From the NCBI GenBank assembly GCA_963920525.1, contig OY986436.1:26480318-26544317 (forward strand): a stretch of DNA of 64,000 bases. Reading direction: 5' to 3'. The notes beneath the pieces are model-generated. The model did not search any database. It was not told the DNA's origin and was given only the letters and a program-made list of their open reading frames with translations. Source of the stretch: Dichetophora obliterata (lineage: Eukaryota > Arthropoda > Insecta > Diptera > Sciomyzidae). Of this stretch, positions 12,707-23,689 are shown piece by piece. Each line of letters opens with the position of its first letter. The first letter of the stretch is position 1. The translations under genes were made by a program, and so were the position numbers.

Positions 12707-14078
12707 CAGTGGCGTACCTAGAAAATTTAGCGCCCGGGGCGAAAAATGATTCGCCGCCCCCTCACGTTTTATCCTCATACATACAGACTCCGCAGATCGA
12801 GTAATGTTATAATTTTCCAGATAATTGTTCACAATTTTGATGCTCTATTTCTTTATTCACGCAAATACTTATACTTAGTCGGATATATTTGATCGTCGAT
12901 CAATACTATAGATAGTTTTTAATGATGCGATATTTTTTCGTGGCCACAACATTGTGATACATTACGGTGCGCAGTGATTCGTCCCATAGACAAAAATCAA
13001 AAAATTGATCTCAGAAAATAAGAATGTTTTGGTACCGTTTTAAATGTAAAACATCTACTAAAACATATGAAAAATATTTTTCATATTTTTCATAAATTTT
13101 TTTTTTTAAAGTTTAATCTACGCCAGCAACAGGTTTTAAAAATTGACTGTTTTTTATGAATTTTATGTATTTATTATCGCATCTTGAAACTAGAGTAAGA
13201 GAAAAATATTACCAAAACTACAATTTCTGAAAAAGAAATTAAAAGTTTATATTTTTGTAAAGATAATGAAGGGCGGCGGAGTTTAAGTTTTTTACATTGT
13301 TAGAATAAAATTAATTATGAAAATTTTGTGTAACTCCAAAGTTAAGGTTTTTTAATACTTAAATTATAAAATTGGCAATATTGCGAAGACATTGAAAAAA
13401 AATATACATAAAATTCCGTAAGATTTTTTTTCACATATCATTAGTTTGGACTTTCTACTATTTTGTCATCTGATCCAGGGATTGTATTAAAAAGGGACTT
13501 GAATTAAAAGTTCAAAAACGAAATGATAAATGTATAGAAAAATATTTATAGGACGAGATATAAATAGGACGAGAAGCTTAGAAGACATTAGCGACAGCTT
13601 TGCAAATATTACTAACCATACCTGTTTCAGTTGCTTCCTGTGAAAGATCATTCAGCAAACTTAAATTGATCAAATCTTACTTGAGATAAACCATGAGTCA
13701 AAGTAGATTATCAAACCTTGCAATTCTTTCAATTGAAAGTGAAACTGCTGCAATGTTAGCTTACGAGGATCTAATACGTGAATTCGCAGCAATTAAATCG
13801 AGAAAAGTCAACTTTTGAGTTTTTTCATTGTTATGAAGAAAAAGTTTGAGTTTTCAATATTTCGAGAATATGAAAATAAGATCGAGATTTTATTTTTTAT
13901 CAAAAATTCATATTAAATGTCAATGTCATCTTTTTCATAGATGTAAAAATTGAAATTGTAATAAAAAATGTTGTATAAAAAAAGTTTTGTGCATCATTTT
14001 TTCATTTTGAGGAACAGAGGAGCTCGTTTTGCCGCCCCCAAATCGTTGCGCCCGGGGTGACCGCAGGGTACGCCACTG
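12707..14078 (+). mobile_element. hAT element (ZMYM1-like type), internally deleted
   Basis: It begins CAGTGGCGTACCTAG and ends, inverted, CAGTGGCGTACCCTG. TTTCTTGG occurs at 12699-12706 and 14079-14086, a perfect 8-bp target-site duplication. The ends are unusually GC-rich (GCGCCCGGGGCG). A recognisable transposase C-terminus is at 13582-13818. At 1372 bp it is much too short for a full hAT element, so most of the transposase gene is lost. Confidence 0.9.
13582..13818 (+). pseudogene. hAT transposase C-terminus with one nonsense codon
   Basis: An otherwise open 79-codon frame reads TIPVSVASCERSFSKLKLIK, then, after a TAA at 13687-13689, TMSQSRLSNLAILSIESE, and stops at TGA 13816-13818. This is the C-terminal dimerisation region of ZMYM1-like hAT transposases. 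The TAA replaces what is usually a Ser codon (family knowledge), a single-base change. The N-terminal zinc finger and catalytic core are not present. Confidence 0.85.
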
Positions 14079-14577
14079 TTTCTTGGTCATTATTTTTTCG
14101 ATCAGAAATAAAAGTTATTTTTTGACCGTTATTTTTTTCGATCAGAGTTAAAAGTTTTTTTTTTGATCGATTTTTTTGAAGAGAAGAAAAAAATTGTTTT
14201 TGACTGAAATAATTGCTATCAAAAAACTAACGTATTCATTAGAGAAAATTTGTTTAAAATTTTTATTGTGAGAGTACTGAGAGTTAATCTTAATTTTAAT
14301 ACTAAAAAAAGTAGCAAAAAAAAAAATGATGAATGGCACTTAAAGTTGGAAAATGGGGACAAAAGTTGAAAAATTTGAACGAAAGTTTGAATTTTATAAG
14401 TATAATAAATACTCGTATAATACAAAATTTAATTTTTTTTTTAGTTTTCTGGTTTTTCGGTTCTGAATTAGTTTACATTTTTTTTCTAGTTCAATAATAT
14501 AAAAAAAATAATAAAAAGTTGAAGAGTTTACTCCTTTGAAGGAAAAAATCTGTAACAACGTATATTATAGTTTGTAT

Positions 14578-16308
14578 CAGAGAACTGCACAAGCCTACTT
14601 GAAGTTCAAGCCTTTTCAAGTACTTGAATTCAAGTATGTATCCAAACTTGAAAAAGCAAGCTTTAGCCAGCTTGCAAAAATACCAAACAGATACAAGTCA
14701 TATTCATGCTTGCGCGTTGGCTTGGCTTGTTTAGACTTTGAGCCTGAACAGAATCAAAAATCGTTTCGGCTGACGATCTTTGTTGTTGGAAAATACATGC
14801 AAAATGTAGAAAAAACCGCAGCTCGTTTTCCGCAACGATAATTCGCAGACTTAGAATCTATTCTATTTCAATCGTCGGTCGCAACGATTTTTGATTCTGT
14901 CCAGGCTCTTACTTTGTTGGGCAGAAACTTAAAAAGCATGAAACGATCGGCAAAAGCTTGTAAGCTCGCAAGTATCCAATTAATTGAATTTAAAGCAAGT
15001 GTCCAAGAAATTCAATGAGCTTAAGTAGAGAGAGCTTAAGTAAGAGAACTTTTAAGGATTCTGTGGACTTCGTGGTTGGAAGTTTTAGGGGTAGATGATT
15101 TCGAATCTGATGTCAAAATTCAAAATTTATGATGGCGGATAGAGTTGCCACCTAGATTTTTTTGTACTTTTGCGAATTCTTGTAATTTTGAAATTCTGAC
15201 AAGGGATTTGATTTCGGATATAATGTCACAGTTTTACCATTTAAGATGGAGGTTAGGGTTGTCACCTAAATTTTTACCACAGTATTGCCACCTAATAATA
15301 TGTATGTTTAAGAGTTTTAAACATCATTTAACAGTGTTAGGGAGTCACTGATTTCGAATTTGAAGTCAGAATTTTAAAATTCAAGATGGTGGACAGGGTT
15401 GCCACCTTAATTTTTTGTATTATGAATTCGGGGGAGGCAAAAAAAATGGTAGACCAAAAATGGGTCGCTGAATCCAAATCCGTGGTCAGAATTTCAACAT
15501 TATAAAATTTTGAAATAATAGGGTTGCCACCTAATAATATGTATTCTTAAGAATTTTAAACATCATTTAACAGCTTTAGGGAGTCACTGATTTCGAATCT
15601 AAAATCAGAATTTTAAAATTCAAGATGGTGGATAAGGTTGCCACCTTAATTTTTTGTATTTTTATGAATTCAGGGCTGGAAAAAAATGGTATACCAAAAC
15701 GGGTCGCTGAATCCGAATTCAAAATTATAAAATTTTATTGTAATAGGGTTGCCACCTAATAATATGTATTTTCAAAAGTAAAAGCAACCCTATTATTTCA
15801 AAATTTTATAATTTGAAATTCTGACCACGGATTCGGATTCAGCGACCCAGTTTTGGTATACCATTTTTTTGCCAGCCCCGAATTTATGCAAATACAAAAA
15901 ATTAAGGTGGCAACCCTATCCACCATCTTAAATTTTAAAATTCTGATTTTATATTCGAAATCATCTACCCCCTAAAACTGCCAACCACGGAGTCCACAGA
16001 ACCCTTAAAAGTCATAATACGCTTAAGCTTTTCGTACACAAGCTTATTGAATTTTTTGGATACTTGCTTTAATTGGATACTTGCCTTCAATTTTAAGCTT
16101 TTCAAGCTTTTTTCCCAAGGCATCAAGCTTTTTTTTACTTGAAACTTCGTGCCGTTCAAGACTAGCTTGTAAGCTAGCATACTTGCAAGTCGCAAGCTGT
16201 TTATTTATATTGAATTACAAGCTATACTTGATTCAAAATTATCAAGCCCAAGCTAGCTTGAACTTGCAGTTTAAGAAAGTACTTGAAATAGAATTCTCTG
16301 GTTCTCTG
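14578..16308. mobile_element. fold-back hAT element, copy 1
   Basis: The ends are CAGAGAAC and GTTCTCTG, flanked by perfect 8-bp repeats GTTTGTAT (14570-14577 and 16309-16316). The outer parts are rich in CAAGCTAGCTTG / CTTGAATTCAAG palindromes. The inner part holds ~240-bp modules with GGGTTGCCACCT and GTCACTGATTTCGAAT, present in both orientations around a centre near 15780. A 169-bp hairpin lies at 14740-14908. A second copy starts at 55003. Confidence 0.88.
14740..14908. mobile_element. small hairpin MITE within the fold-back hAT
   Basis: GAGCCTGAACAGAATCAAAA at the left is inverted at the right (TTTTTGATTCTGTCCAGGCTC region), 26 bp with one mismatch at the ends. A related half-copy (GAGCCTGAACAGTATCAAA) lies near 31711. 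No clear target-site duplication. Confidence 0.6.
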
Positions 16309-16822
16309 GTTTGTATAATAAAAACTAAAAAAAACTTTTTCAACAAAAAAATTATAAATATGCAACAGTATTCCAGATTTAATAAAGTTTTTAAAAAAAT
16401 CATATATAGTCCGGGTTTTCTCACGTTTTCTCTTACACAAAAAATGTCAAAAAATAACCGTTATTTCTGATCGAAACAATAATGACCAAGAGCTAACTTT
16501 TATTTCTGATTGAAAAAAATAACGACCATGAAATAACTTTTATTTCTGATCGAAAAAAATTACGACCACGAAATAACTTTTATTTCTAATTGAAAAAAAT
16601 AACGACCAAGAAATAACTTTTATTTCTGATCGAAAAAATATCGTTAAAAATAATTGGTTTGAGGGAATTATTTTCTTTAAAATATTAAAATTAATTATGT
16701 AAAAAATGGAATCTGTAGCTCCCTAGCGTCACATTGCTATATTTAAAAAAATTATACAACAACTTTTTATACATGATCTTTTGATCTAAAATTTAAAAAA
16801 TAATCGTTATTTTCGGTCCCTG

Positions 16823-18285
16823 CAATATTCAAGGCTTCTAATAAACTGAAATACTTCCGTGGGGGTATTTTAACTTCGGTCCAGTCGAAGAAAATTCCTT
16901 ACAAGTTTTATATTGGAAAATATTTCTAAAAAATTTTCCTCAAAAGACAATTTTAAAAATCGTAGCCGAATACTTTAATTTTAGTTTCTTGCCATCTTTA
17001 TCAATGTGTTAAGTTCTTTCACAATACCAGGGTTGCCTTTTCATGGCTTGTTTTTCGTAACGATTTAAAGTTTATAACTTGATCTTAAATATATCTTAGC
17101 GACTACTTTGCAAAAACTACAAATAAAGAAAAAGCTTGAGTTATAATATAACAGGCGAGGTATTAAAACCTATTAACATTTCAGATAAGTAAAAAATTCA
17201 AAGTGTTCAGAAAGGTTGAGTTTACTAAAAGTTATTCATTTCAAAAATGTAGAAGAATTATACAACAAATTTTTATACATGATCTTTTGATCTTTAGATT
17301 TAAAATTTCAAAAATAATCGTTATTTTCGGTCCCTGCAATATTCAAGACTTCCAATAAACTGAAATACTTCCGTGGGGGTATTTTAACTTCGGTCCAGTC
17401 GAAGAAAATTCCTTACTAGTTTTATATTGAAAAAGATTTCTAAAAAATTTTCCTCAAAAGACAATTTTAAAAATCGTAGCCGAATACTTTAATTTTAGTT
17501 TCTTGCCATCTTTATCAATGTGTTAAGTTCTTTCACAATACCAGGGTTGCCTTTTCATGGCTTGTTTTTCGTAACGATTTAAAGTTTATAACTTGATCTT
17601 AAATATATCTTAGCGACTACTTTGCAAAAACTACAAATAAAGAAAAAGCTTGAGTTATAATATAACAGGCGAGGTATTAAAACCTATTAACATTTCAGAT
17701 AAGTAAAAAATTCAAAGTGTTCAGAAAGGTTGAGTTTACTAAAAGTTATTCATTTCAAAAATGTAGAAGAATTATACAACAAATTTTTATACATGATCTT
17801 TTGATCTTTAGATTTAAAATTTCAAAAATAATCGTTATTTTCGGTCCCTGCAATATTCAAGACTTCCAATAAACTGAAATACTTCCGTGGGGGTATTTTA
17901 ACTTCGGTCCAGTCGAAGAAAATTCCTTACTAGTTTTATATTGAAAAAGATTTCTAAAAAATTTTCCTCAAAAGACAATTTTAAAAATCGTAGTCGAATA
18001 CTTTAATTTTAGTTTCTTGCCATCTCTATCAATGTGTTAAGTTCTCTCACAATACCTGGGTTGCCTTTTCATGGCTTGTTTTTCGTAACGATTTAAAATT
18101 TATAACTTGATTTTAAATATATCTTAGCGACTACTTTGCAAAAACTACAAATAAAGAAAAAGCTTGAGTTATAATATAACAGGCGAGAAATTGAAACCTA
18201 TTAATATTTCAGAAGGGTAAAAAATTCAAAATGTTCAGAAAAGTTGAGTTTTCTAAAATTTCAGTGGGGTCAAACTGAAAACCAA
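16823..18285 (+). repeat. 514-bp tandem repeat (about 2.8 units) including a hAT terminus
   Basis: Units start with CAATATTC at 16823, 17337 and 17851, spacing 514 bp each. Units one and two both end with about 75 bp matching the right end of the hAT element 12607-16822, finishing TTTTCGGTCCCTG. The last unit is truncated after about 430 bp. Sequence identity between units is high, so the amplification is young relative to the hAT insertion that supplied the junction. Confidence 0.92.
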
Positions 18286-18289
18286 ATGT

Positions 18290-19440
18290 ACGCTTACACG
18301 AATCAAATCAAACAAATTAAAATGAATTAAAACGAAAAACTAATACATCAATAAAAGTAGCGGAATTTGTAACCAATAAATTTAAGTACAAAATTTTAAT
18401 TCTAACATTATATTGACCAGCTTAAAATGTGTTTAGTAACAATAATTTTACACAATGTAAAATTGGTTGAAAAATGCAGCCTAAACTCGTTTTTGTCAAA
18501 AGTGCATTTATCACTTTTGTAAGCTTAACAATTGATGTGTACAACAAAAAAATGCTTATTGCTTTTTTTTATTTTCCTTACTAAACGACAACATGTTTTT
18601 CACTTTGCCTGCTTGCTTGGTCCATGTTTATTTAGCATGGAGCTGCGAAATGTCATGAAATAAACATCAACTTGTTGTGAGTCGTCGTATTCTTTGGCCT
18701 AGTTTTACACTCACTGCTATTTTTTTTCCTTATTTTTATTTTCCTTTTTCTTGTTTGCGAACACAACCCACAAGAAGAATCGTCTTCATTGTGGTAGATA
18801 TGGCAATTGATGTATAAACATTTACTTGCCACCTCTCCGTAAAAATGTGCCACCGTTTAGCTCCCACGTTGTAACATATTCTGGTTGCCTAATATTTTTG
18901 TGCTGGCTATGCAAATACATACACTTAGTTGACGTATATTGGTTTATTTCATTTATATATATGTATATAATTTGTTTGGAAAAATAAACAAAAAATTACA
19001 GAAATAATGAGTACTGTCCATAATTTTAGTTTTCATCTTCCTTTTTTGCAAGAAATTCTTTTTCAACAACAAGTTTCGACAACAAAGCAAATATCTGTTT
19101 AAAAATAGCCATTTGCTTAGAGACCCTCTTCATATGTGACGAAACATATTTCCGTTCTGTTTGGGTATTGATATGAGTCTAAGATATTGATGAATATACC
19201 ACCACTTTTCAAAACATGTTTTCTGCACGTATGAATGACACGTTTATTTATATATATAGTGTTATTATAACTTTATAAAACTGTACTAAGATTGCTATCG
19301 ATGTGTAATCGGTTTTGTTATTTTAGAATTTTGTCAATTTGGGTTTTTGTTATCACTTGCGAACTTATCACTAGCACTTACAAATTAGTCATTTAAAAAT
19401 CTTTCATTAAGCTAAAATTGGTAAAAAGTAGGGGTATTCA
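18290..19440. other. no gene recognised
   Basis: AT-rich DNA with TATATA microsatellite stretches near 18955 and 19250. The 66-codon frame on the - strand at 18653-18853 shows no known motif. Confidence 0.4.
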
Positions 19441-19448
19441 CTAGGCCG

Positions 19449-20383
19449 CACAGTGCGCTTTTTTCGATTTTAGGATGACATTTGCATTATCTCAGAAACT
19501 ATTAAAGCTAGGGCCATGAAATTTTGTACAAATGAGTTTTAGCCTAAATTAAGTAACAGCACAAAATATTAGAATTCTAGGTCTGCATCGCCTACCTCCC
19601 ATACAAACCATATTTTTTTTTTAATAAAAAACCCGCATAAAATTGCTTATATATGTTTTTAAAGAGTGAATTTAGTTTATTTAATTTCACTTAAAGGGTC
19701 ATGCTAAAAATATTTCAAATCGGATAGCTTTTAAAAAATGGTTTCTAATACAAAATAAGGTCACAACTTGTGACCTTTACTAAATTATGAACAAAAAATG
19801 AGAGTTTTATTTTTCCTTAAATTTCAGAGTACCTACAAATTGTCTTGGAAATCAGTGCATTTTAGTGCTAAATTTGATTTTTAAGACTTTTTTCAAATTT
19901 AGTGGTTTTTCTTAATAGCAGCTAGATGCAGAAGGTTTTTACTGAAACAGAAGGTAGAAGTATGATATACTATAGTAGTTATAGCCTTCGGCTTTTATAA
20001 TGCTTAATTAGCTAGATATTTTCTACTAAATTTTCACATTTCAAAGATTTTTCTATTTTTATTTATTAACATTTTTTATTGTATTTTATATTAAATTCAA
20101 AAACGTCCAAAAAACAAAACCTTAAAATATATACTTTGTGCTCGAAGTTATTATTGTTTAAACTTGACTTTATTTTTTGGGTTTTATTGAGCTCATTTTT
20201 GTTAAAAAAGTTTCAACTTTGACGAATTTTATAAAAAAAAAACCATACAATACATCAAGTTTTTAATACCACATTCATAATACATGTTTTATAATTTGAC
20301 GAAAAAAAATATTTTTTTATAAAATTTAACAAAAAAAAAAAAAAAATCCAAATGTCATCCTAAAATTAAAAAAGTGCACTGTG
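19449..20383. mobile_element. Transib-like MITE with CACAGTG ends
   Basis: Both ends read CACAGTGC(G/A)CTTTTTT followed by ATTTTAGGATGACATTTG, about 40 bp of terminal inverted repeat. GGCCG sits at 19444-19448 and 20384-20388, a perfect 5-bp GC-rich target-site duplication. A 5-bp GC-rich duplication with CAC-starting ends is the known Transib pattern, and CACAGTG equals the consensus heptamer of V(D)J recombination signals. The 935-bp interior is AT-rich and non-coding. Assignment rests on ends and TSD only; no transposase is present. Confidence 0.8.
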
Positions 20384-20460
20384 GGCCGGTTCAAAAAGAA
20401 GTATTTGATACAAAATTTCTTGGCTCATTGTAGTACCCTTCACGAAAAAATTTCGCGATA

Positions 20461-20777
20461 TGTGAACCCTTCAGCTAGCTGAAATTTTCTGGAAAAGTGC
20501 CTTTTTCGGGCAAAAAAACTACATTTTGTTTGAGTAAGTTTTTTGTTTCTTTGAATTGTTTAAAACGAAAAATGCCAAAAATAAATATCCAAAAATGATT
20601 ATTTTCCGTTAAACATATGTGAACCCTTCAGCTAGCTGAAATTTTCTTTAAAAGTGCCTTTTTTCAAGCAAAAAAACTACATTTTGTTTGAGTAAGTTTT
20701 TTGTTTCTTTGAATTGTTTAAAACGAATAATGCCAAAAATAAAGATACAAAAATGATTATGTTCGGTTAAACATTTT
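20461..20777 (+). repeat. two-copy tandem repeat, 157-bp period
   Basis: TGTGAACCCTTCAGCTAGCT occurs at 20461 and 20618. The following 130 bp (AAAAAACTACATTTTGTTTG, GAATTGTTTAAAACGAA) repeats with few changes. Confidence 0.85.
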
Positions 20778-20881
20778 GTGGTATATTTTGATTATTTTGT
20801 TGATTTTTGCTTAAATGACTTCACGCTGACAAAGAAAGTCCGTTTTTGATAGTATTTATTTTTTTGGAATGGTATTCAGAT

Positions 20882-21727
20882 CAGTGATGCCGCAAGCGGC
20901 ACAATTGTACCTTTTGAGGTACACTTTTACTCCCGCCAGCACAAAAGTACGCCTTTTTCGAAGGGTACATTTTTAAATTTGAAAATTGTTTTTCTTTTAA
21001 AAATTTGGTTTCTAAATAAATTTTATATATTTTTACACGTGTTATTTACCTGTTACTTGCCATTACGTTCAGTGTGTAGGAGCCCTTAACTAAAAAGTGC
21101 TACCAATAAAAAAATCTATAATTTCTAGCTCCTTGTTTATGGTTGCTCGTATCTGGCTGTTCGTTTTAAGCATCCCGCCTTTAGCCTTACGTTAATTTTT
21201 GTCAGAGATATTTTTAGTTCACAAAATTTTTTTAATTTTAATTGGAGTTAGCTTGAAGGTGGTGATTAAATTTAATTGGATAATTAAGATACGCATTATT
21301 GCTTTTTAAAATTAGAAAAGTACGTTTTTTTACCCTTAGTAAAAATTTAACAATAGGGGTATTCCCGATTCAGTACACTACCAGTGCAGTTGAGGACTTG
21401 AGGACTTGAGGACATGTGCACTTTACAAAAACAAAGTACACGTGCGTCAAATATCTACACAAGTGCTTTTCTATTGCAGCCTTAAACTTGAGGACTTGAG
21501 AGGTTGCGCACATTGAAAAATTTTGACAGCATTGAAAAAGTGATAGTAGTGTATTCACGAAAACTTAACTGCACAAATCCTCAACTGCACATGCAAGTGC
21601 TTTGCATCTGGAATTCCCCAATTTATTTTTTAGAAATATTTTGGTTTAAAAAGTACGTTCTTAGTCAAAAAGGTACATTTTCCTCAATCAAAAAGGTACA
21701 CTTTAAAATTCTCTCATGGCATCACTG
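20882..21727. mobile_element. hAT-like MITE with ATTCAGAT duplication
   Basis: The ends are CAGTGATGCC and GGCATCACTG. ATTCAGAT is repeated perfectly at 20874-20881 and 21728-21735. GGTACA / AAAGTACG motifs recur inside both ends. The element is interrupted by another at 21356-21619. Non-coding. Confidence 0.88.
21356..21619. mobile_element. nested MITE with GAGGACTT repeats
   Basis: GGGG(T/A)ATTCC ends are inverted, and GTGCAGTTGAGGA occurs in both arms in opposite orientation. TTGAGGAC is tandemly repeated near 21392-21412. No clear target duplication. It lies within the hAT-like element 20882-21727 and so is younger. Confidence 0.65.
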
Positions 21728-21779
21728 ATTCAGATGCACTATTAAAAAAAATTAAATAAAAATAAAAACGTTTAAACAA

Positions 21780-22025
21780 AAAAAAATCGACTTAAAAATT
21801 ACTACAAAGTAAAAAATTTTAAATTACTTTTCCTATTAGTTTCATAGTGAAATTTGATAATTTATTAATATACAATATTATATTGGAAATCTTATTATTT
21901 TAATGTTTTCTAATTTGTTTTATTGTCATAAATATATTAATTTCTTTACGAATTTTGACTAAGAAATTAATAGGAAAAGTAATTTAAAATTATTTTCTAT
22001 TTTGTAGTGATTTTGAAGTCGTTTT
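21780..22025. repeat. AT-rich hairpin, ~55-bp arms
   Basis: CGACTTAAAAATTACTAC at 21789 and its inverted counterpart ending GAAGTCG at about 22021 bracket the element. Inner arm words TTTTAAATTACTTTTCCTAT are inverted at about 21966-21995. Probably a small MITE. Confidence 0.65.
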
Positions 22026-22139
22026 TTTATTTTACTAAAATGTTTTAATTTCTTCCTTTTCAGAGAATATGATGAATTTTCGAAATAATTCTACCCATTC
22101 TTGTAAAAGTGTTTCTTATAGAGACACGACCTTTGTAGA

Positions 22140-23600
22140 ATTCCGCCTACTTTCTTGATCGTGTTTTGTTATAATTCTATATACTCTTGCACCGAATTTC
22201 AGTACGCTAGTGCCAATATTAACTAAGATACAGTGTTTTTTAGTAGTGACACGCTCTCTGCTGAATTCAGCCTACTTTATTCATCGTGTTTTTAATAATT
22301 CTACCCATTTTTGTAACGAATTTAATTACCTTAGTGTCAATATAATTTGAGATACAGAGTTTTTCTAGTATTGCCATGCCCCTTTGTCCAATAACGCCCA
22401 CTTTCTTGACCGTAAGGAACATTTCAAGAATAGCGACAAATATAATTTTTAATTTTTTTTTGCAAATTATATTGATTGTGGTGTTCTAAATCCAAATCTG
22501 AGTTATTCACAAAGCTTGCAGGCCGCTCGTAATTGGTTGAGAAGTTATAGGCCTCCAAAGTTGGAAAAAATGGCCTGCAAATCTTGCTATTTTTTCAACA
22601 AAACTACTCTTTATGGGTACCATCAGAAAGGTAATGACAGTACCTATTCAACAAGGTATCCAACATAAAAATCCATGCATAAATTTTTAAGATAAAACCA
22701 TTTTTAGTGTAGTGCTTTCGTAACTAGTTTTTCAGACAAATTGTAAATATAAGAATAGTTATATCTTAAAAAGTTATGCATGGATTTTCATGTTTGATAC
22801 CTCGTTGAATAGGTACTCGGATTACCTTTCTTTTGATACCCATAATGCGAAACACTAAAAAAAAACCAGCAAGATTTGCAGGCCATTTTTGCAACTTTGG
22901 AAGCCTATAACTTCTAAAACAATTGCTAGAGGTCTAAAATTTCGATCCAGATTTGAATTTAGTAGGCCAAAATCCATATAATGAAACAAATACTATTAAA
23001 AAAGAGAGTTTTGAGTTATGTTTATAGTTATGTTTATACTAATCAGTACTCTAGTCAATATATATAGTCTAGAATATATATATAGATATATTTCTGTCAA
23101 TATTATTCAAAATAAAGTATTTTTATAATATAACCCGCCCCTTTGTTCAATAACGCCTACTACTTCATCGTATTTTTAAATAATTCTAGCAACCAACCCA
23201 TTCTTGTAACAAATTTTATTGCCCTAGTGTTAATATTATTCGAGATACAGTATTTTTCTAATATTGTGTTCTGCCACGCCCCTTTGTCCAAGAACGCCCA
23301 CTTTCATGACCGTAATTTGTCATAATTGTGCCTACCCCTGTTATAAATTTCAGTACTCTTGTGTCAATATTATTCGAGATACAGTGATTTTCTAATATTG
23401 ACTGGCCTCTTTGTCCAATAACGACTCCTTTTTTGACCATAATTTGTAATAAGTGTGCCTACCTCTGTACTAAATTTCAGTACCGTAGTGTCAATACTAT
23501 TCGAGATACAGTATTTTCTAATATTGTCACGTCCCTATGTCGAATACCACCCACCTTTTTAGATGGGCACCTAAGTGTTCAATGTCTATCTGTTGACAAA
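22140..23600 (+). repeat. degenerate ~130-bp tandem array, interrupted
   Basis: Units contain AATTTCAGTACNNTAGTG, CGAGATACAG, CCCCTTTGTCCAATAACG and CATAATTNTGCCTAC. Units are recognisable near 22190, 22320, 23220, 23340 and 23480, with a further partial unit near 23130. A fold-back element at 22470-22985 interrupts the array. The frames over these repeats are not genes. Confidence 0.75.
22470..22985. repeat. fold-back element inside the ~130-bp array
   Basis: Left arm about 22500-22695 and right arm about 22755-22960 are inverted copies, sharing AATGGCCTGCAAATCTTGCT, AGTACCTATTCAAC and AATCCATGCATAA. Arm identity is moderate, with small indels. It splits the surrounding tandem array. Confidence 0.8.
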
Positions 23601-23689
23601 AAATTACGGCAATCAGACAATTGATTTAGGAGTTATCGATGTACATCAGTGATCTCCAACGAATACTTAAAAATAAGTAGTACTCGAGT

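Larger units (their letters stand above)
12607..16822. mobile_element. outer hAT element holding two younger hAT insertions
   Basis: The ends are CAGGGACTGTCAATAACGAT and, inverted, CAGGGACCGAAAATAACGAT. CATATTC-type flanks are perfect: CAATATTC at 12599-12606 and again at 16823-16830, an 8-bp target-site duplication. The remaining element DNA is an array of TTTATTTCTGATCGAAAAAA / ATAACGACCAAGAAATAAC motifs in both orientations (12640-12706, 14079-14170, 16450-16640). Two complete insertions, 12707-14078 and 14578-16308, lie within it. Confidence 0.85.

Noticed and set aside
18653..18853. 66-codon - strand frame with Cys residues
   Set aside because: No recognisable motif, composition like surrounding non-coding DNA.
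19449..20383. Genuine recombination signal sequence (RSS) pair
   Set aside because: The heptamer is present, but no nonamer (ACAAAAACC-like) occurs at 12 or 23 bp, and flies have no V(D)J recombination. A Transib-type transposon end explains the heptamer and TSD.
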